Positions 8,500 through 18,309 of a DNA stretch of 64,000 bases are shown here, one piece after another. Every line of letters begins with the position of its first letter. Within the stretch, counting starts at the first letter, position 1. The notes below the pieces were generated by a model. That model was not told the origin of the DNA, ran no database searches, and was given only the letters and a program-made list of their open reading frames with translations. The stretch spans positions 326,628 through 390,627 of the forward strand of contig NZ_SWMS01000004.1 of assembly GCF_005146945.1 (NCBI RefSeq), in the 5' to 3' direction. Made by a program: the position numbers and the translations under genes. Origin of the DNA: Prauserella endophytica (lineage in GTDB: Bacteria > Actinomycetota > Actinomycetes > Mycobacteriales > Pseudonocardiaceae).

Positions 8500-9282
8500 G
8501 TGGCTTTTGCGCTTGGCTCCCCGACAGCACCGCAAACCGTTTCCGCTCGCGACGACGCGCCTCCCTGGGAACCACCCGCGCTCCGGCTCGTGTGCCTTGA
8601 CATCGATGACACGTTGATCGATTTCACGGCCGCCAGCCGAAGATCGCTCGAGGCGCTCATCGGCAGGACCGACGCGTGGGAGCTGTGGGAGCGGGTCACC
8701 GACGAGCACGTCGCGAGGGTCGTGTCGGGCGAGCTGGACTACGCCGAGATGCACGCGAGGCGCACGCAGGCGTTCCTGGCCGAGCTGGGCACGTGCGTCG
8801 GGCTCGTCGAGGCGGCCGAGCTGGAGGTCGGCCGCAAGGAGTTGCTGCGCGCGTCGTGGCGGCTGTTCGACGATGTCCTGCCGTGCCTGGAGTGGCTCAC
8901 CGCCGCAGGCGTGCGCATCGCCGCTGTGACCAACGCCTCGGGAGCCCACCAGCGCGAGAAGCTGGCCGGCCTGGGGCTCGCGCGCTTCTTCGACTACGTG
9001 GCCATCGCGGGCGAGGTGGGGGTCGCCAAGCCCGATCCGGTGATGTTCCACTCGGTCTGCTTCAAGCTCGGCTGTGACATGTCCGAGACGGTGCATGTCG
9101 GCGACAAGCTGCGCACCGACGCCGTGGGCGCCCGTGACGCGGGTCTCGGTGGGGTCTGGCTCAACCGCGGCGAGGCCGTCACGGACGTGCCCTCTGGCGT
9201 GCACGTCATCTCGGGCCTCGCCGAGCTCCCTGAACTGCTGGTCTCCGAGTTCGTGCGGGTAGGCGTGCCCGCGCAGCGCTGA
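8500..9282 (+). CDS. HAD-superfamily hydrolase
   Basis: A 260-residue haloacid-dehalogenase-like phosphatase. It has motif I CLDIDDTLIDF (nucleophile and acid/base aspartates), motif II in AAVTNASG, the lysine of motif III in VGVAKPDPVMFH, and motif IV in VHVGDKLRTDAVGARDAG. The cap domain between motifs I and II is helical (subclass I). GTG 8500 is the first reasonable start, but about 25 residues precede motif I, so a later start is possible. It lies between gltX and the tRNA genes. The substrate is not predictable; the phosphoglycolate phosphatase/pyrimidine 5'-nucleotidase group is the nearest type. Confidence 0.85.
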   Translation: MAFALGSPTAPQTVSARDDAPPWEPPALRLVCLDIDDTLIDFTAASRRSLEALIGRTDAWELWERVTDEHVARVVSGELDYAEMHARRTQAFLAELGTCVGLVEAAELEVGRKELLRASWRLFDDVLPCLEWLTAAGVRIAAVTNASGAHQREKLAGLGLARFFDYVAIAGEVGVAKPDPVMFHSVCFKLGCDMSETVHVGDKLRTDAVGARDAGLGGVWLNRGEAVTDVPSGVHVISGLAELPELLVSEFVRVGVPAQR

Positions 9283-9295
9283 CAGCCGGGGCCGG

Positions 9296-9326
9296 TTGAG
9301 GCGCCGTTTCCGGCGTGGTCTAGTAT
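9296..9326 (+). promoter_or_regulatory. promoter of the tRNA-Gln/tRNA-Glu pair
   Basis: TTGAGG at 9296-9301 and TAGTAT at 9321-9326 with a 19-nt spacer, about 50 nt before tRNA-Gln. The spacing is slightly long. Both tRNAs would be on one transcript ending at the terminator at 9594. Confidence 0.45.
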
Positions 9327-9375
9327 TTCTCTCCAGTGGTGCTGAGCCGGAGCGCGCTCGGGCGAGGCACCTCTT

Positions 9376-9447
9376 TGGGGTATGGTGTAATTGGCAGCAC
9401 GACTGATTCTGGTTCAGTTAGTCTAGGTTCGAGTCCTGGTACCCCAG
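9376..9447 (+). tRNA. tRNA-Gln (CTG anticodon)
   Basis: A 72-nt cloverleaf. The acceptor arms TGGGGTA and TACCCCA pair, with discriminator G. The anticodon stem ACTGA/TCAGT carries the loop TTCTGGT with CTG at the anticodon, and the T-arm contains GTTCGAGTC. CCA is not encoded. The U1-A72 pair is typical of tRNA-Gln. Confidence 0.96.
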
Positions 9448-9509
9448 CTGCAGAGGGAAAAACCGGTCTGGTAAGTTTCTCTCCAGCAACAAGGAAGCAA
9501 CACCTCCTA

Positions 9510-9582
9510 GCCCCCGTCGTCTAGCGGCCTAGGACGCCGGCCTCTCACGCCGGTAGCGTGGGTTCGAATCCCATCGGGGGTA
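9510..9582 (+). tRNA. tRNA-Glu (CTC anticodon)
   Basis: A 73-nt cloverleaf. The acceptor arms GCCCCCG and CGGGGGT pair, with discriminator A. The anticodon stem CCGGC/GCCGG encloses CTCTCAC with CTC at the anticodon, and the T-loop GTTCGAATC is present. CCA is not encoded. It lies 62 nt after tRNA-Gln and 1.1 kb from gltX. Confidence 0.96.
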
Positions 9583-9593
9583 CGTAAAAGGCG

Positions 9594-9632
9594 AAGGCCC
9601 CTGTCTGCGGAAAGCGCAGCCAGGGGCCTTTT
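9594..9632 (+). terminator. tRNA-Glu intrinsic terminator
   Basis: Perfect outer stem AAGGCCCCTG (9594-9603) with CAGGGGCCTT (9621-9630), an inner stem CTGCG/CGCAG around GAAAG, and T residues at the 3' side. Located 12 nt after tRNA-Glu. Confidence 0.85.
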
Positions 9633-9689
9633 CCGTTGTGTCTTGTGGGGGTGCAAGCCCCACACCCCGCCCGGAGGGGCTTCGCCCCC

Positions 9690-10425
9690 GGTGCTTGCCT
9701 GCACGAGGCGGGGCACCTGCTCGCCACCAAGGCTTTCGCGATGAAGGTACGACGTTCTTCGTGGGCTTCGGTCCGTAGAGGTTCTCCTTCCGCCGGGGCG
9801 AGACCGAACAGGCCTGACGACGACGCTCGACGAGCAGCCCAGTGCGATCTGGCGGTGCGCCGCGTTGGAACGCACCGGGGTGATGGGCAGCGGCATCGCC
9901 GTCAACGTGCGCGTCGGCTTCGTGGCTCTCCGCGCCGGCCGTGAGGGTGTCCACCGTGAGCCCGCGACGCACGTACTGTCGGCGAGGCTCCCGCGCCCGC
10001 GTGCGGGCCGGGCGGCCTCGCGCCCGCGCGATCGAGGTCGAGCGCGACGGCCAGGTGCTGCCGCTGACCGTGGACGTCGCGCGCGTCGACCGTCCACAAG
10101 CACAGGAAGACGGTCCGGTCGAGATCGTCGGCACCGGGCCAGGCCGGGGCCGTCCCCGGTGCCGCGGGCTTCGCACGCGACATGTTCGCGCAGACGTGGC
10201 GCGGGCCTGACCTTGTTCCCCGCCGTGTTCGACACGTCGCCGCTGCTGCCGCTGGGTGGCGGGCACATCGCGGTGGTCTGGTACGAGCGGCCGCGCAACC
10301 GGATCCGCGCGTTGCGGGGCCGGGCCGACGGGTCGCCCGTGGACTACACCAGACTGTCCACGGTGACACCGGGGCTCGTGCTCACCAGCACCGCCGACAT
10401 CGTGAACCCCGTGCGCCTCACCTGA
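9690..10425 (+). pseudogene. decayed site-2 protease (Rip1/RseP-like, M50) remnant
   Basis: Fragments in shifting frames match the order of a membrane zinc protease. An N-terminal piece encodes CLHEAGHLLATKAFAMKVRR with the HExxH metal site (from about 9696). The frame then shifts to RFFVGFGP and FSFRRGETE, interrupted by a stop. A PDZ-like piece reads EVERDGQVLPLTV (about 10030). A C-terminal piece reads LPLGGGHIAVVWYERPRNRI and ends TADIVNPVRLT at 10425. The whole spans about 735 bp against about 1.2 kb for an intact gene, so there are deletions as well as frameshifts. The usual LDGGH zinc-ligand aspartate is replaced by glycine. It is probably a dead partial duplicate inserted downstream of the tRNA pair. 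A GC-rich hairpin-forming stretch (9653-9692) precedes it. Confidence 0.75.
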
Positions 10426-10442
10426 CCCGGCAACCCCTGGCG

Positions 10443-11162
10443 CTACAAGCGTTCCTGAATGGCGTCCGCGGCCGCGAGGAGGTCGGCCGCCCAGCGGGCT
10501 CCTGGTTTGCGCCCGATGCGCTCGACCGGTCCCGACACCGACACCGCGGCGATGACCGTGCCGGAGGAGTCCCTTACCGGAGCAGAGACGCTGGCCACGC
10601 CGGGCTCCCGCTCGGCGACGCTCTGCGCCCAGCCGCGGCGCCGCACCTCCAGCAGCGTCCGCTCGCCGTAGACGGCCTCGGCCAGGATCGTGCGCTGGGT
10701 GTGGGAATCGGCCCACGCGGCCAGCACCTTCGCGCCCGAGCCCGCCGTCATCGGAAGGCGCGCGCCGATCGGCACGGTGTCGCGCAGCCCGCTCGGCGGT
10801 TCCGCGGTGGAGACGCAGATGCGCTGCACGCCGTCGCGGCGGTACAGCTGCACGCTCTCGCCCGTGATGTCGCGCAGCTTCGGCAGGATCACGCTCGCCG
10901 CGTCCAACAAGGGATCCGTGGTGCCACCGGAGAGCTCCGCGAGCGCGGCACCGGGACGCCAGCGGCCGTCGGGGCCACGGCGCAGCAGCCGGTGCACCTC
11001 GAGCCCGACGGCGAGCCGGTGCGCGGTGGCGCGCGGCAACCCCGTGCGGGTGCACAGTTCCGCCAGGCCGCACGGTTCCTCGGCCACGGCGTGCAGAACG
11101 GCGACGGCCTTGTCCAGGACGCCGATACCGCTCTGCTGGTTGTCAGGGTTATGCTGTCCCAC
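10443..11162 (-). CDS. ndgR: IclR-family regulator of leucine genes (NdgR/LtbR type)
   Basis: A 239-residue regulator with an N-terminal winged helix (residues about 14-70: [16 protein letters not shown], then [10 protein letters not shown] as recognition helix) and a C-terminal IclR effector domain (about 85-235). It is divergent from leuCD with 98 bp between the starts. In Streptomyces (NdgR/AreB) and Corynebacterium (LtbR) the orthologue in this exact position controls leuCD and often leuB. The minus-strand promoter CTGGAC-N17-TATAGT would place the start within a few bases of ATG 11162, giving a leaderless mRNA. Autoregulation is inferred from the shared control region. Confidence 0.9.
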   Translation of the reverse strand: MGQHNPDNQQSGIGVLDKAVAVLHAVAEEPCGLAELCTRTGLPRATAHRLAVGLEVHRLLRRGPDGRWRPGAALAELSGGTTDPLLDAASVILPKLRDITGESVQLYRRDGVQRICVSTAEPPSGLRDTVPIGARLPMTAGSGAKVLAAWADSHTQRTILAEAVYGERTLLEVRRRGWAQSVAEREPGVASVSAPVRDSSGTVIAAVSVSGPVERIGRKPGARWAADLLAAADAIQERL

Positions 11163-11207
11163 AAGGCGATACTATAATCCCGGAGTTTGGGAAGTCCAGA
11201 ATCCGGG
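11149..11207. promoter_or_regulatory. divergent ndgR/leuC control region with overlapping -10 boxes and inverted repeat
   Basis: A perfect TATAAT (11173-11178) serves leuC, with a weak TTATGC at 11149-11154 (18-nt spacer). TATAGT (complement of 11171-11176) serves ndgR, with CTGGAC (complement of 11194-11199; 17-nt spacer). An inverted repeat CCCGGA (11179-11184) and TCCGGG (11202-11207) overlaps the ndgR -35 and the leuC start region, a good position for one repressor to block both promoters. Confidence 0.55.
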
Positions 11208-11260
11208 ACGGAGCCGACTCCTCAAGCTCGCACACACGCTCATTCAATGGAGGAGCCCTG

Positions 11261-12676
11261 ATGGCAGAGAAGCGGGGCCGCACGCTGGCAGAGAAGGTCT
11301 GGGACGCGCACACGGTGCGGCGCGGCGAAGGCGCGGAGCCTGACCTGCTCTACATCGACCTGCACCTCGTGCACGAGGTCACGAGCCCGCAAGCGTTCGA
11401 CGGACTGCGGCTGGCGGGACGCCAGGTACGCAGGCCCGACCTCACGATCGCGACCGAGGACCACAACGTCCCGACGGTGGACATCGAGCTCCCCATCGCC
11501 GATCCGGTCTCGCGGACACAGGTCGACACTCTTCGCCGCAACTGCAAGGAGTTCGGCGTGCGGCTCCATCCCATGGGGGACGCGGAGCAGGGCATCGTGC
11601 ACGTCATCGGCCCGCAGCTCGGCCTCACGCAGCCGGGGATGACCGTGGTGTGCGGCGACAGCCACACCTCCACGCACGGCGCCTTCGGCGCGATGGCGTT
11701 CGGCATCGGCACGTCCGAGGTCGAGCACGTGCTCGCCACGCAGACCCTCCCGCTGCGTCCGTTCAAGACGATGGCGGTCAATGTCGAGGGAGACCTGCGC
11801 CCCGGCGTCACGGCGAAGGACATCATCCTCGCCGTCATCGCCAAGATCGGCACGGGCGGCGGGCAGGGCTACGTGCTGGAGTACCGAGGCAGCGCGATCG
11901 AGTCGCTGTCGATGGAAGCCAGGATGACCATCTGCAACATGTCGATCGAGGCGGGCGCCCGCGCGGGCATGATCGCCCCCGACGAGACGACGTTCGCCTA
12001 CCTGAAGGGCCGCCCGCACGCCCCGAAGGGCGCCGACTGGGACGCCGCGGTGGCCGACTGGCGGGAGCTGCGCACCGACGACGACGCCGTCTTCGACGCC
12101 GAGGTTCACCTGAATGCGAACGAGCTGACACCGTTCGTCACCTGGGGCACCAACCCCGGCCAGGGCCTCCCGCTCGGGGAGTCGGTGCCGGACCCGGCCG
12201 CCATCGCGGACGAGACCGAGCGGTTCGCCGCGGAGAAGGCCCTGTCCTATATGGATCTTCAACCGGGCACTCCGCTGAGGGAGATCGCGGTGGACACCGT
12301 CTTCCTCGGCTCGTGCACGAACGGCCGGATCGAGGACCTGAGGGCCGCCGCGGGGGTCCTGAGGGGCCGCAAGGTGGCCGACAACGTGCGCATGCTCGTG
12401 GTGCCCGGCTCGATGCGGGTGCGCAAGGCGGCCGAGGAGGAGGGGCTCGACGAGGTCTTCACGGCCGCGGGCGCCGAGTGGCGGCAGGCCGGCTGCTCGA
12501 TGTGCCTCGGCATGAACCCGGACCAGCTGAAGCCGGGGGAGCGGAGCGCCTCGACCTCGAACCGCAACTTCGAGGGACGGCAGGGCAAGGGCGGCCGGAC
12601 CCATCTGGTGTCCCCGCTCGTGGCAGCCGCGACCGCCGTCAGGGGCACCCTCTCCTCGCCCGAAGACCTCAACTAG
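11261..12676 (+). CDS. leuC: 3-isopropylmalate dehydratase large subunit
   Basis: The [4Fe-4S] subunit of isopropylmalate isomerase, converting 2- to 3-isopropylmalate (and citramalate to methylmalate) together with LeuD. The 471-residue protein has the aconitase-family motifs [15 protein letters not shown] and the three cluster cysteines in [13 protein letters not shown] and [11 protein letters not shown]. It starts at ATG 11261 behind GGAGGAG. leuD follows after 25 bp, so the two are one operon, probably under control of the divergent IclR regulator. Confidence 0.98.
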   Translation: MAEKRGRTLAEKVWDAHTVRRGEGAEPDLLYIDLHLVHEVTSPQAFDGLRLAGRQVRRPDLTIATEDHNVPTVDIELPIADPVSRTQVDTLRRNCKEFGVRLHPMGDAEQGIVHVIGPQLGLTQPGMTVVCGDSHTSTHGAFGAMAFGIGTSEVEHVLATQTLPLRPFKTMAVNVEGDLRPGVTAKDIILAVIAKIGTGGGQGYVLEYRGSAIESLSMEARMTICNMSIEAGARAGMIAPDETTFAYLKGRPHAPKGADWDAAVADWRELRTDDDAVFDAEVHLNANELTPFVTWGTNPGQGLPLGESVPDPAAIADETERFAAEKALSYMDLQPGTPLREIAVDTVFLGSCTNGRIEDLRAAAGVLRGRKVADNVRMLVVPGSMRVRKAAEEEGLDEVFTAAGAEWRQAGCSMCLGMNPDQLKPGERSASTSNRNFEGRQGKGGRTHLVSPLVAAATAVRGTLSSPEDLN

Positions 12677-12701
12677 ACCTCAGTCAGGGAGTCACGAAAC
12701 C

Positions 12702-13304
12702 ATGGAGCCCTTCACCAAGCACACCGGCGTCGGAGTGCCTTTGCGCAGGTCCAACGTGGACACTGACCAGATCATCCCGGCCGTCTACCTCAAGCGCGTG
12801 ACCCGCACGGGCTTCGAGGACGGCCTGTTCGCCGCCTGGCGCGGTGACGAGCAGTTCATCCTCAACCAGGAGCCGTTCCGGCAGGGCAGCGTCCTCGTCG
12901 CCGGCCCCGACTTCGGCACCGGGTCCTCCCGCGAGCACGCCGTCTGGGCGCTCAAGGACTACGGCTTCCGGGTGGTCATCTCCTCCCGGTTCGCCGACAT
13001 CTTCCGAGGCAACTCCGGCAAGGGGGGTCTGGTGGCCGCCCAGTGCGAGCAGTCGGACGTCGAGCAACTCTGGAAGCTGCTCGAGAACGAGCCCGGCACG
13101 GAGGTCACGGTGGACCTCGAGGCGAAGACAGTACGGGCCAAGGACTTCACCGCGCCCTTCCAGATCGACGACTACACCCGCTGGCGGCTGCTCGAGGGGC
13201 TCGATGACATCGCTCTCACCCTCCGACACGCCGACGAGATCGCCGCGTTCGAGGCCCAGCGGCCCTCCTGGAAGCCCCTGACCACCGCTCAAGCGGCTTC
13301 CTGA
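12702..13304 (+). CDS. leuD: 3-isopropylmalate dehydratase small subunit
   Basis: A 200-residue swivel-domain partner of LeuC. The N-terminus [31 protein letters not shown] and the [13 protein letters not shown] loop, which contacts substrate, are characteristic. It is co-transcribed with leuC (25-bp gap). A 10-bp hairpin follows directly. The C-terminal tail ([12 protein letters not shown] end) is typical for actinobacterial LeuD. Confidence 0.98.
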   Translation: MEPFTKHTGVGVPLRRSNVDTDQIIPAVYLKRVTRTGFEDGLFAAWRGDEQFILNQEPFRQGSVLVAGPDFGTGSSREHAVWALKDYGFRVVISSRFADIFRGNSGKGGLVAAQCEQSDVEQLWKLLENEPGTEVTVDLEAKTVRAKDFTAPFQIDDYTRWRLLEGLDDIALTLRHADEIAAFEAQRPSWKPLTTAQAAS

Positions 13305-13308
13305 GACA

Positions 13309-13336
13309 CGGATTCCCTGCTCAGAAAGGGAATCCG
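13309..13336 (+). terminator. leuD hairpin
   Basis: Perfect 10-bp stem CGGATTCCCT (13309-13318) and AGGGAATCCG (13327-13336), 8-nt loop, 5 nt after the leuD stop. There is no T-tract, so it may act as an RNA-stabilising end rather than a strong terminator. The remaining 190 bp before hupB hold no gene; a weak TTGGAA (13447)-N15-TAATAC (13468) could be the hupB promoter. Confidence 0.55.
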
Positions 13337-13532
13337 CGCTCGGCCGGCGGCCGGCGAAACCACGCCAAACGGCTGCGGAAGGGCCCCGAACGGGGCCCGC
13401 CGGGGGCGTAACAGCGCACCCGATAAGGAAAAAATCCGCGTGCCGTTTGGAATTTGTGCTGCGTTGGTAATACCGTGTGCGCATGTCGGCCGGTGTGGCC
13501 GGGTAACAAGTAGTTCTTCTTGGAGGACTGGA

Positions 13533-14171
13533 ATGGCCAACAAGGCCCAACTGATCGAGGCGCTCTCCGAGCGCCTGGGCGACAAGAAGGTCGCTTCGCA
13601 GGCTGTCGACAACCTCGTCGACATCATCATCCGTACGGTCAACAAGGGCGAGAAGGTGAACATCACCGGCTTCGGTGTGTTCGAGAAGCGCGCCAGGGCT
13701 GCCCGTACCGCCAGGAACCCGCGCACCGGCGAGACCGTGCGCGTCAAGAAGACCAACGTCCCGGCCTTCCGCGCCGGTACGACCTTCAAGGACGTGGTGA
13801 GCGGCGCCAAGAAGCTGCCGAAGGCCACCACGGCCAAGCGTTCGACGGCTTCCACGTCGACGCGGAGCACTGGCACCACGACGAGGGCGGCCGCCAGCAG
13901 GCCGACCGCGACGCGTAGCACCACCACGCGCTCCCGCGCCACGACGGCTCGCAGCACCACGGGCCGCACGGCGACCAAGGCCGCCTCGTCGAGGACGGCC
14001 GCGAAGAGCACTGCCACCAAGGCGGCTCCGAAGACCACCGCGAAGACCACGGCCAAGGCCACCACCGCGAAGAAGGCCCCCGCCAAGAGCACGGCGAAGG
14101 CCAGCACCGCCAAGGCGGCCCCGAAGACCGCGGCCAAGCGGACCACCGCTGCCGCCAAGAAGAAGAAGTAA
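13533..14171 (+). CDS. hupB: histone-like DNA-binding protein HupB with Lys/Ala/Thr-rich tail
   Basis: A nucleoid-associated HU-family protein. Residues 1-95 are the HU fold ([19 protein letters not shown] start; [22 protein letters not shown] arm region). About 115 further residues form an unstructured histone-H1-like tail rich in TT, KA, KST and AAK repeats ending AAKKKK. This long tail is the actinobacterial (mycobacterial HupB) type and is a target of post-translational modification there. ATG 13533 follows GGAGG at 13522-13526; a longer frame from 13440 is rejected. Total 212 residues. It is followed by a strong terminator and a family A repeat. Confidence 0.96.
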   Translation: MANKAQLIEALSERLGDKKVASQAVDNLVDIIIRTVNKGEKVNITGFGVFEKRARAARTARNPRTGETVRVKKTNVPAFRAGTTFKDVVSGAKKLPKATTAKRSTASTSTRSTGTTTRAAASRPTATRSTTTRSRATTARSTTGRTATKAASSRTAAKSTATKAAPKTTAKTTAKATTAKKAPAKSTAKASTAKAAPKTAAKRTTAAAKKKK

Positions 14172-14213
14172 GTCCGCTACCGGGCTGTGCCGGTTCGTTC
14201 CGGCTCACTTCTC

Positions 14214-14249
14214 GGCAGGGCCCCGCGCCACCCGGCGCGGGGCCCTGCC
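14214..14249 (+). terminator. hupB terminator hairpin
   Basis: Perfect 16-bp GC-rich stem (14214-14229 beginning GGCAGGGCCCC, and 14234-14249 ending GGGGCCCTGCC), 4-nt loop, 42 nt after hupB. The next bases are GCGTTT, a weak T-run. Confidence 0.75.
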
Positions 14250-14284
14250 GCGTTTCGCGGGTCCATTCCAGGGGCACCCGTCCG

Positions 14285-14335
14285 CAGTGAAGGCCACCTT
14301 GCCTGCGTTCAACGCAGTGAAGGTGGCCTTCACTG
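14285..14335. repeat. family A palindromic element, copy 1
   Basis: A 51-bp imperfect palindrome between the convergent hupB and mutT1. The left arm starts CAGTGAAGGCCACC but has TTGCCTGCG in place of the usual TTCACTGCG, so the left arm no longer folds on itself. The spacer is TTCAA, and the right arm CGCAGTGAAGG...CCTTCACTG is intact. Confidence 0.9.
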
Positions 14336-14347
14336 CGGTAGGAGGGG

Positions 14348-15295
14348 TTACGAGTTCGCGGGCGCCGGCGCCGGGAGAGGGGTTGGTAGGTAGTGCGCGG
14401 CCACGAGTCGCGGGCCCGCGTCGCCCTCCGCGAACGACAGCAGCCACACGGAGCCCTTCTTGCTCGCCACGCCGTCCGCCTTCGTCTCGGGAAGCTCGAT
14501 GCCGCCGTGCTCGGCGAGCGCGCTCACGATGTCCGGGATGACCCCGCCCTGGCTGCACACGACCGGAGTACCGCCGTCGGCGACGATCGCGAGTAGCCGC
14601 GACCACGCCACCACGGGGTCGGCCCAGTAGTTGTCCTCGGACAGCAGCGGCTCGTGGACGATCTCGGTGCCGATGTCCTCGGCAAGGCCCTGCACGGTCT
14701 GGACACACCGCAGGCGCGGCGCGGAGAACACGCGGTCGGGGCCGAACGCCCTCAGCAGCACCCGCAGCGCTTCCGCCTGCCGCATTCCCGCGTCCGAGAG
14801 CGGCCTCAGATCGTCGTCACCGGTCCACTCCTCCCGCTTGCCCGCCTTCCCGTGCCGCACCAGCAGGAGCGACGTCAGGGCCGCGGGCAGCGCCGTGAAC
14901 TCCCGCAACACCCGCTTGTCGGTGCCGTAGCTCAGCAGCGATTCGGCGTCGGCGGGCGGCAGCCAGCGCAGTTCGTCGACTTCCTCGTTCGGGGTGAAAC
15001 GGCCTTCGCCCGCCCTCGCGGCGAAGTAGTCGACCGTTTTCGGACCCTTGGCCACCTCGTATTCGGTGGTATTCAGGAAACGGCCGAGAACAGCGGTGAA
15101 CCCCGTTTCCTCGGCCAGTTCCCTCACCGCGGCGACGGGGACCGTCTCGCCGGGGTCGACTTTTCCCTTGGGCAGTGACCAGTCGTCATAGCGCGGCCGG
15201 TGCACGACGGCGATCTCGATTTCCCGGGAAGCCCCCGGCCGCCACAGCACCGCTCCCGCGGCCCGGATGGCCCGTCCGCCGTTCGTGCCGCTCAC
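14348..15295 (-). CDS. mutT1: MutT1: Nudix hydrolase fused to histidine phosphatase
   Basis: A 315-residue two-domain sanitation enzyme. An N-terminal Nudix domain (residues about 8-135) has the complete box [23 protein letters not shown] in two adjacent pieces. A C-terminal SixA-type histidine phosphatase domain starts at [10 protein letters not shown] (about 165-300; RHG motif). The mycobacterial orthologue hydrolyses 8-oxo-GTP/dGTP and diadenosine polyphosphates. The GTG at 15295 overlaps the ppk stop (GTGA), so it is translationally coupled to ppk; longer starts inside ppk are rejected. It is convergent with hupB across the family A repeat. The ppk-mutT1 pairing couples polyphosphate and nucleotide-pool metabolism. 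Confidence 0.93.
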   Translation of the reverse strand: MSGTNGGRAIRAAGAVLWRPGASREIEIAVVHRPRYDDWSLPKGKVDPGETVPVAAVRELAEETGFTAVLGRFLNTTEYEVAKGPKTVDYFAARAGEGRFTPNEEVDELRWLPPADAESLLSYGTDKRVLREFTALPAALTSLLLVRHGKAGKREEWTGDDDLRPLSDAGMRQAEALRVLLRAFGPDRVFSAPRLRCVQTVQGLAEDIGTEIVHEPLLSEDNYWADPVVAWSRLLAIVADGGTPVVCSQGGVIPDIVSALAEHGGIELPETKADGVASKKGSVWLLSFAEGDAGPRLVAAHYLPTPLPAPAPANS

Positions 15296-17511
15296 CCGGC
15301 GGCTCCGTGCCTGCGCAGGAGTTCGACCTGGTGGTCGCGAACCTGCGACGAGTCGGCGGGAGAGGGAACCCATTCGCCGGTTGAACTGAGCACCCAGCAG
15401 CGGGTCAGCGGGTCCAGCGCCGAGTTGAGCACGTCGTCGAGCTGTGCGGCCAGCTTGGGATCCTTGACCTGCACCAGCGCTTCGATCCGGCGGTCGAGGT
15501 TGCGGTGCATCATGTCGGCGCTGCCGATCCAGTAGGCGTCGGCGCCGCGGAAGTGGAAGATCCGCGAGTGCTCAAGGAAGCGGCCGAGGATGGACCGCAC
15601 GGCGATGTTGTCGCTCAGGCCGGGCACGCCCGGCTTCAGCGCGCAGATGCCGCGCACGACGATGTCCACCGGCACGCCGGCCTGCGAGGCGCGGTACAGG
15701 CCGTCGATGATCTGTTCGTCGACGAGCGAGTTGCACTTGAGGCGCACGCCGGCGGGCCCGCCCGCACGGGCCACGTCGATCTCGTGCTGGATGCAGTCGA
15801 GGATGCCGCGCCGGATGCCGTTGGGCGCCGTCAGGATGTTGCGGTAGGTCGCCTGCCGGGAGTATCCGGTGAGGACGTTGAACAGGTCCGTGAGGTCGGC
15901 GCCGATCGCCGGGTCGGCGGTCAGCAGCCCCAGGTCCTCGTACAGCCGCGCGGTCTTCGGGTTGTAGTTGCCGGTGCCGATGTGGCAGTAGCGGCGGATC
16001 GTGGAGCCCTCCTGCCGAACCACGAGCGCGACCTTGCAGTGCGTCTTGAGCCCGACGAGGCCGTACACGACGTGAACGCCCGAGCGTTCGAGCGTGCGCG
16101 CCCACGTGATGTTGGCCTGCTCGTCGAATCGGGCCTTGATCTCCACGAGCGCCACCACCTGCTTGCCCGCCTCGGCGGCGTCGACGAGCGCGTCGACGAT
16201 CGGGGAGTCACCCGAGGTGCGGTACAGCGTCTGCTTGATCGCCAGCACCTTGTCGTCGGCGGCGGCCTGCTCGATGAACCGCTGCACGCTCGTGGAGAAC
16301 GAGTCGTAGGGGTGGTGCACGAGCACGTCGCCCTCGCGCAGGGTCGCGAACACGCTCTTCGGGGTCTCCCGCTCGCCGAACGCGGGGTGCGTGGCGGGCA
16401 CGAACGGACGGTCCTTGAGCTCCTTGCGGTCGATCGCGGAGAGCTGGTGCAGACAGCTGAGGTCGAGCAGCCCCGGCACCTCCACGACGTCGCGCGGGTC
16501 GACCTCCAGCTCACGCAGCAGCAGTTCGAGCATGTGCTCGCTCATGTCCTGAGCCACCTCGAGCCGGACGGGCGGGCCGAAGCGGCGCTGCGCCAGCTCG
16601 CGTTCCAGCGCCTGCAACAGGTCCTCGTCGCGGTCCTCCTCGACCTCGAAGTCGGCGTTGCGGGTGACGCGGAACACGTGATGCTCGATCACCTCCATGC
16701 CGCTGAAGAGCTCCCCGAGATGAGCCGAGATCAGTTCCTCCAGCGGCAGGAACGTCGCGGTGTGGCTGTCCCGCTGGCGTTCGATGCGCACGAGCCGCGG
16801 CACGTTGTTGGGCACCTTCACTCGCGCGAACCGTTCCGTGCCGCCCTCGGGGTCGCGGACGGTCACGGCGAGGTTCAGTGACAGGCCGGAGATGTAGGGG
16901 AAGGGGTGGGCCGGGTCGACGGCCAGCGGGGTGAGCACCGGGAAGATCTGGTCGGTGAAGTAGTGGGAGAGCCGCTCCCGGTCCTCCACCTCCAAATCGG
17001 ACCACCGGACGATGCGGATGCCCTTCGCCTCCAGCGCCGGGCGCACGTGCTGCTCGAAGGCCTCGGTGTGCCGCTCGACGAGGTCCTGGTTGCGCTTGGC
17101 GATGTAGGACAGCTGCTCGCGGGGCGTGAGGCCGTCGGCGCTGCGCACGGAGAGGCCGGTCTCGTCCCTGCGCTTGAGACCGGCTACCCGGACCATGTAG
17201 AACTCATCCAAATTGGACGCGAAGATCGCCAGGAACTTGGCGCGCTCGAGCAGCGGCTGCGACTCGTCCTCCGACAGCGCCAGCACCCTGGCGTTGAAGT
17301 CCTGCCACGAGAGTTCCCGGTTGAAGTACCGGTCGTCGGGCAATGCGTCGGCCAGCGCCTGTGCTCCGGTCGCCGCGGGCGGGGCCGAAGGGACGGCTTG
17401 CGCCGGCTTCGGCAGGCCGTTCTCGGGGGCGGCGGGCGGTGGCGGAGGCGTGCTGACGCGCCGCCCGTCCGGCGACCCACCGGGCGGGGAAGTGCTCTCG
17501 TCGTTGCTCAC
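15292..17511 (-). CDS. ppk: polyphosphate kinase
   Basis: Reversible synthesis of polyphosphate from ATP (PPK1). The 739-residue protein has an extra Pro-rich N-terminal tail of about 60 residues before the conserved start [16 protein letters not shown]. The autophosphorylated histidine is His491 in [10 protein letters not shown], and the second catalytic region lies around [23 protein letters not shown] 17511 is chosen over an in-frame start at 17592 because the added residues look non-coding. The 3' end overlaps mutT1 by 4 bp; cofC ends 66 bp upstream on the same strand, so cofC-ppk-mutT1 may be one transcript. Confidence 0.95.
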   Translation of the reverse strand: MSNDESTSPPGGSPDGRRVSTPPPPPAAPENGLPKPAQAVPSAPPAATGAQALADALPDDRYFNRELSWQDFNARVLALSEDESQPLLERAKFLAIFASNLDEFYMVRVAGLKRRDETGLSVRSADGLTPREQLSYIAKRNQDLVERHTEAFEQHVRPALEAKGIRIVRWSDLEVEDRERLSHYFTDQIFPVLTPLAVDPAHPFPYISGLSLNLAVTVRDPEGGTERFARVKVPNNVPRLVRIERQRDSHTATFLPLEELISAHLGELFSGMEVIEHHVFRVTRNADFEVEEDRDEDLLQALERELAQRRFGPPVRLEVAQDMSEHMLELLLRELEVDPRDVVEVPGLLDLSCLHQLSAIDRKELKDRPFVPATHPAFGERETPKSVFATLREGDVLVHHPYDSFSTSVQRFIEQAAADDKVLAIKQTLYRTSGDSPIVDALVDAAEAGKQVVALVEIKARFDEQANITWARTLERSGVHVVYGLVGLKTHCKVALVVRQEGSTIRRYCHIGTGNYNPKTARLYEDLGLLTADPAIGADLTDLFNVLTGYSRQATYRNILTAPNGIRRGILDCIQHEIDVARAGGPAGVRLKCNSLVDEQIIDGLYRASQAGVPVDIVVRGICALKPGVPGLSDNIAVRSILGRFLEHSRIFHFRGADAYWIGSADMMHRNLDRRIEALVQVKDPKLAAQLDDVLNSALDPLTRCWVLSSTGEWVPSPADSSQVRDHQVELLRRHGAAG

Positions 17512-17576
17512 CCCTGCATTGTTCCCCACGGAGGCGACTGTTGCGCATACCCGAGCGAACGCGGAGGCAACGGCCC

Positions 17577-18230
17577 TCAGTGCGGAACGCACGCCGTGTC
17601 GAGCAGCGCGGTGGTGCTCGGGCCGAGGCCGAGCAGCCGGGCGTGCTCCAGGTCCTCGGGGGTGTCGACATCGCCGCGCAGGGAGGGCGCGGGCAGCGTG
17701 AGCGGCACGGCGCCCGACGCGGTGTGGACGCTCGCGGAGCCCTCGCCGAAGCGCGGCGCGAGCGGTTGCCCGGCGCCGGAGAGGAGCAGCGTGGTGCCGG
17801 TGCCGTGCCGGTCGGCGGTGAACGCCCTGCGCCCGTCGGCCTCCGCGAGCGCGGCCGCGAGCTCACCGGGCCGCAGCGCGGGCAGGTCTGCCTGCAGCGC
17901 GCCGACCGCCGCCAGCGGATCGGCGGCGCGCAGCAGGCGTTCGCCCACCCGCAGCGCGCCGTTGAGCCCGCCACGTTCCTCCCCGTTGCCGTGTTCGTCC
18001 ACCACCTCGGCACCGAGCTCGCGCAGGGCGGCGAGCGCCTCGGTGTCGGAACCGACGACGAGCACCCGGCGCACGCCGGGGGCCGCGGTCGCGGCCCGCA
18101 GCGTGTCGGAGGCCAGCGCGAGCACGAGTGCCGCGTGGCACTCGGCGTCGGCCGGGTAGCCGAGCGCACCCCGCAGCCGCGACTTGCCGGCGCGGGGTGG
18201 CTTCAGGGGCACGATGAGGTCTGTGGCCAC
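17577..18230 (-). CDS. cofC: CofC/FbiD-type guanylyltransferase (coenzyme F420 biosynthesis)
   Basis: Activates 2-phospholactate or phosphoenolpyruvate with GTP for F420 synthesis; the mycobacterial orthologue FbiD uses phosphoenolpyruvate. The 217-residue nucleotidyltransferase fold shows the N-terminal [13 protein letters not shown], the nucleotide-binding [13 protein letters not shown], and the C-terminal [14 protein letters not shown]...[19 protein letters not shown] 18230 is used; ATG 18248 is an alternative (six more residues), and neither has a strong RBS. It lies upstream of ppk on the same strand and is divergent from the acyltransferase gene. The LLM oxidoreductase at 54 kb resembles FMN-type rather than F420-type members, so a dedicated F420 user is not seen here. 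Confidence 0.87.
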   Translation of the reverse strand: MATDLIVPLKPPRAGKSRLRGALGYPADAECHAALVLALASDTLRAATAAPGVRRVLVVGSDTEALAALRELGAEVVDEHGNGEERGGLNGALRVGERLLRAADPLAAVGALQADLPALRPGELAAALAEADGRRAFTADRHGTGTTLLLSGAGQPLAPRFGEGSASVHTASGAVPLTLPAPSLRGDVDTPEDLEHARLLGLGPSTTALLDTACVPH

Positions 18231-18309
18231 GCCACCATCTTTACCCATCGGAGCCGCCGTGTGCCTGTGGGAGGATCGCCTCAGCTTCCGCACGCGACGA
18301 GGAGGAGTC

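Noticed and set aside
9583..10442. Integrated element using tRNA-Glu as attachment site
   Set aside because: No integrase and no duplicated 3' end of the tRNA could be found downstream, only the decayed protease gene.
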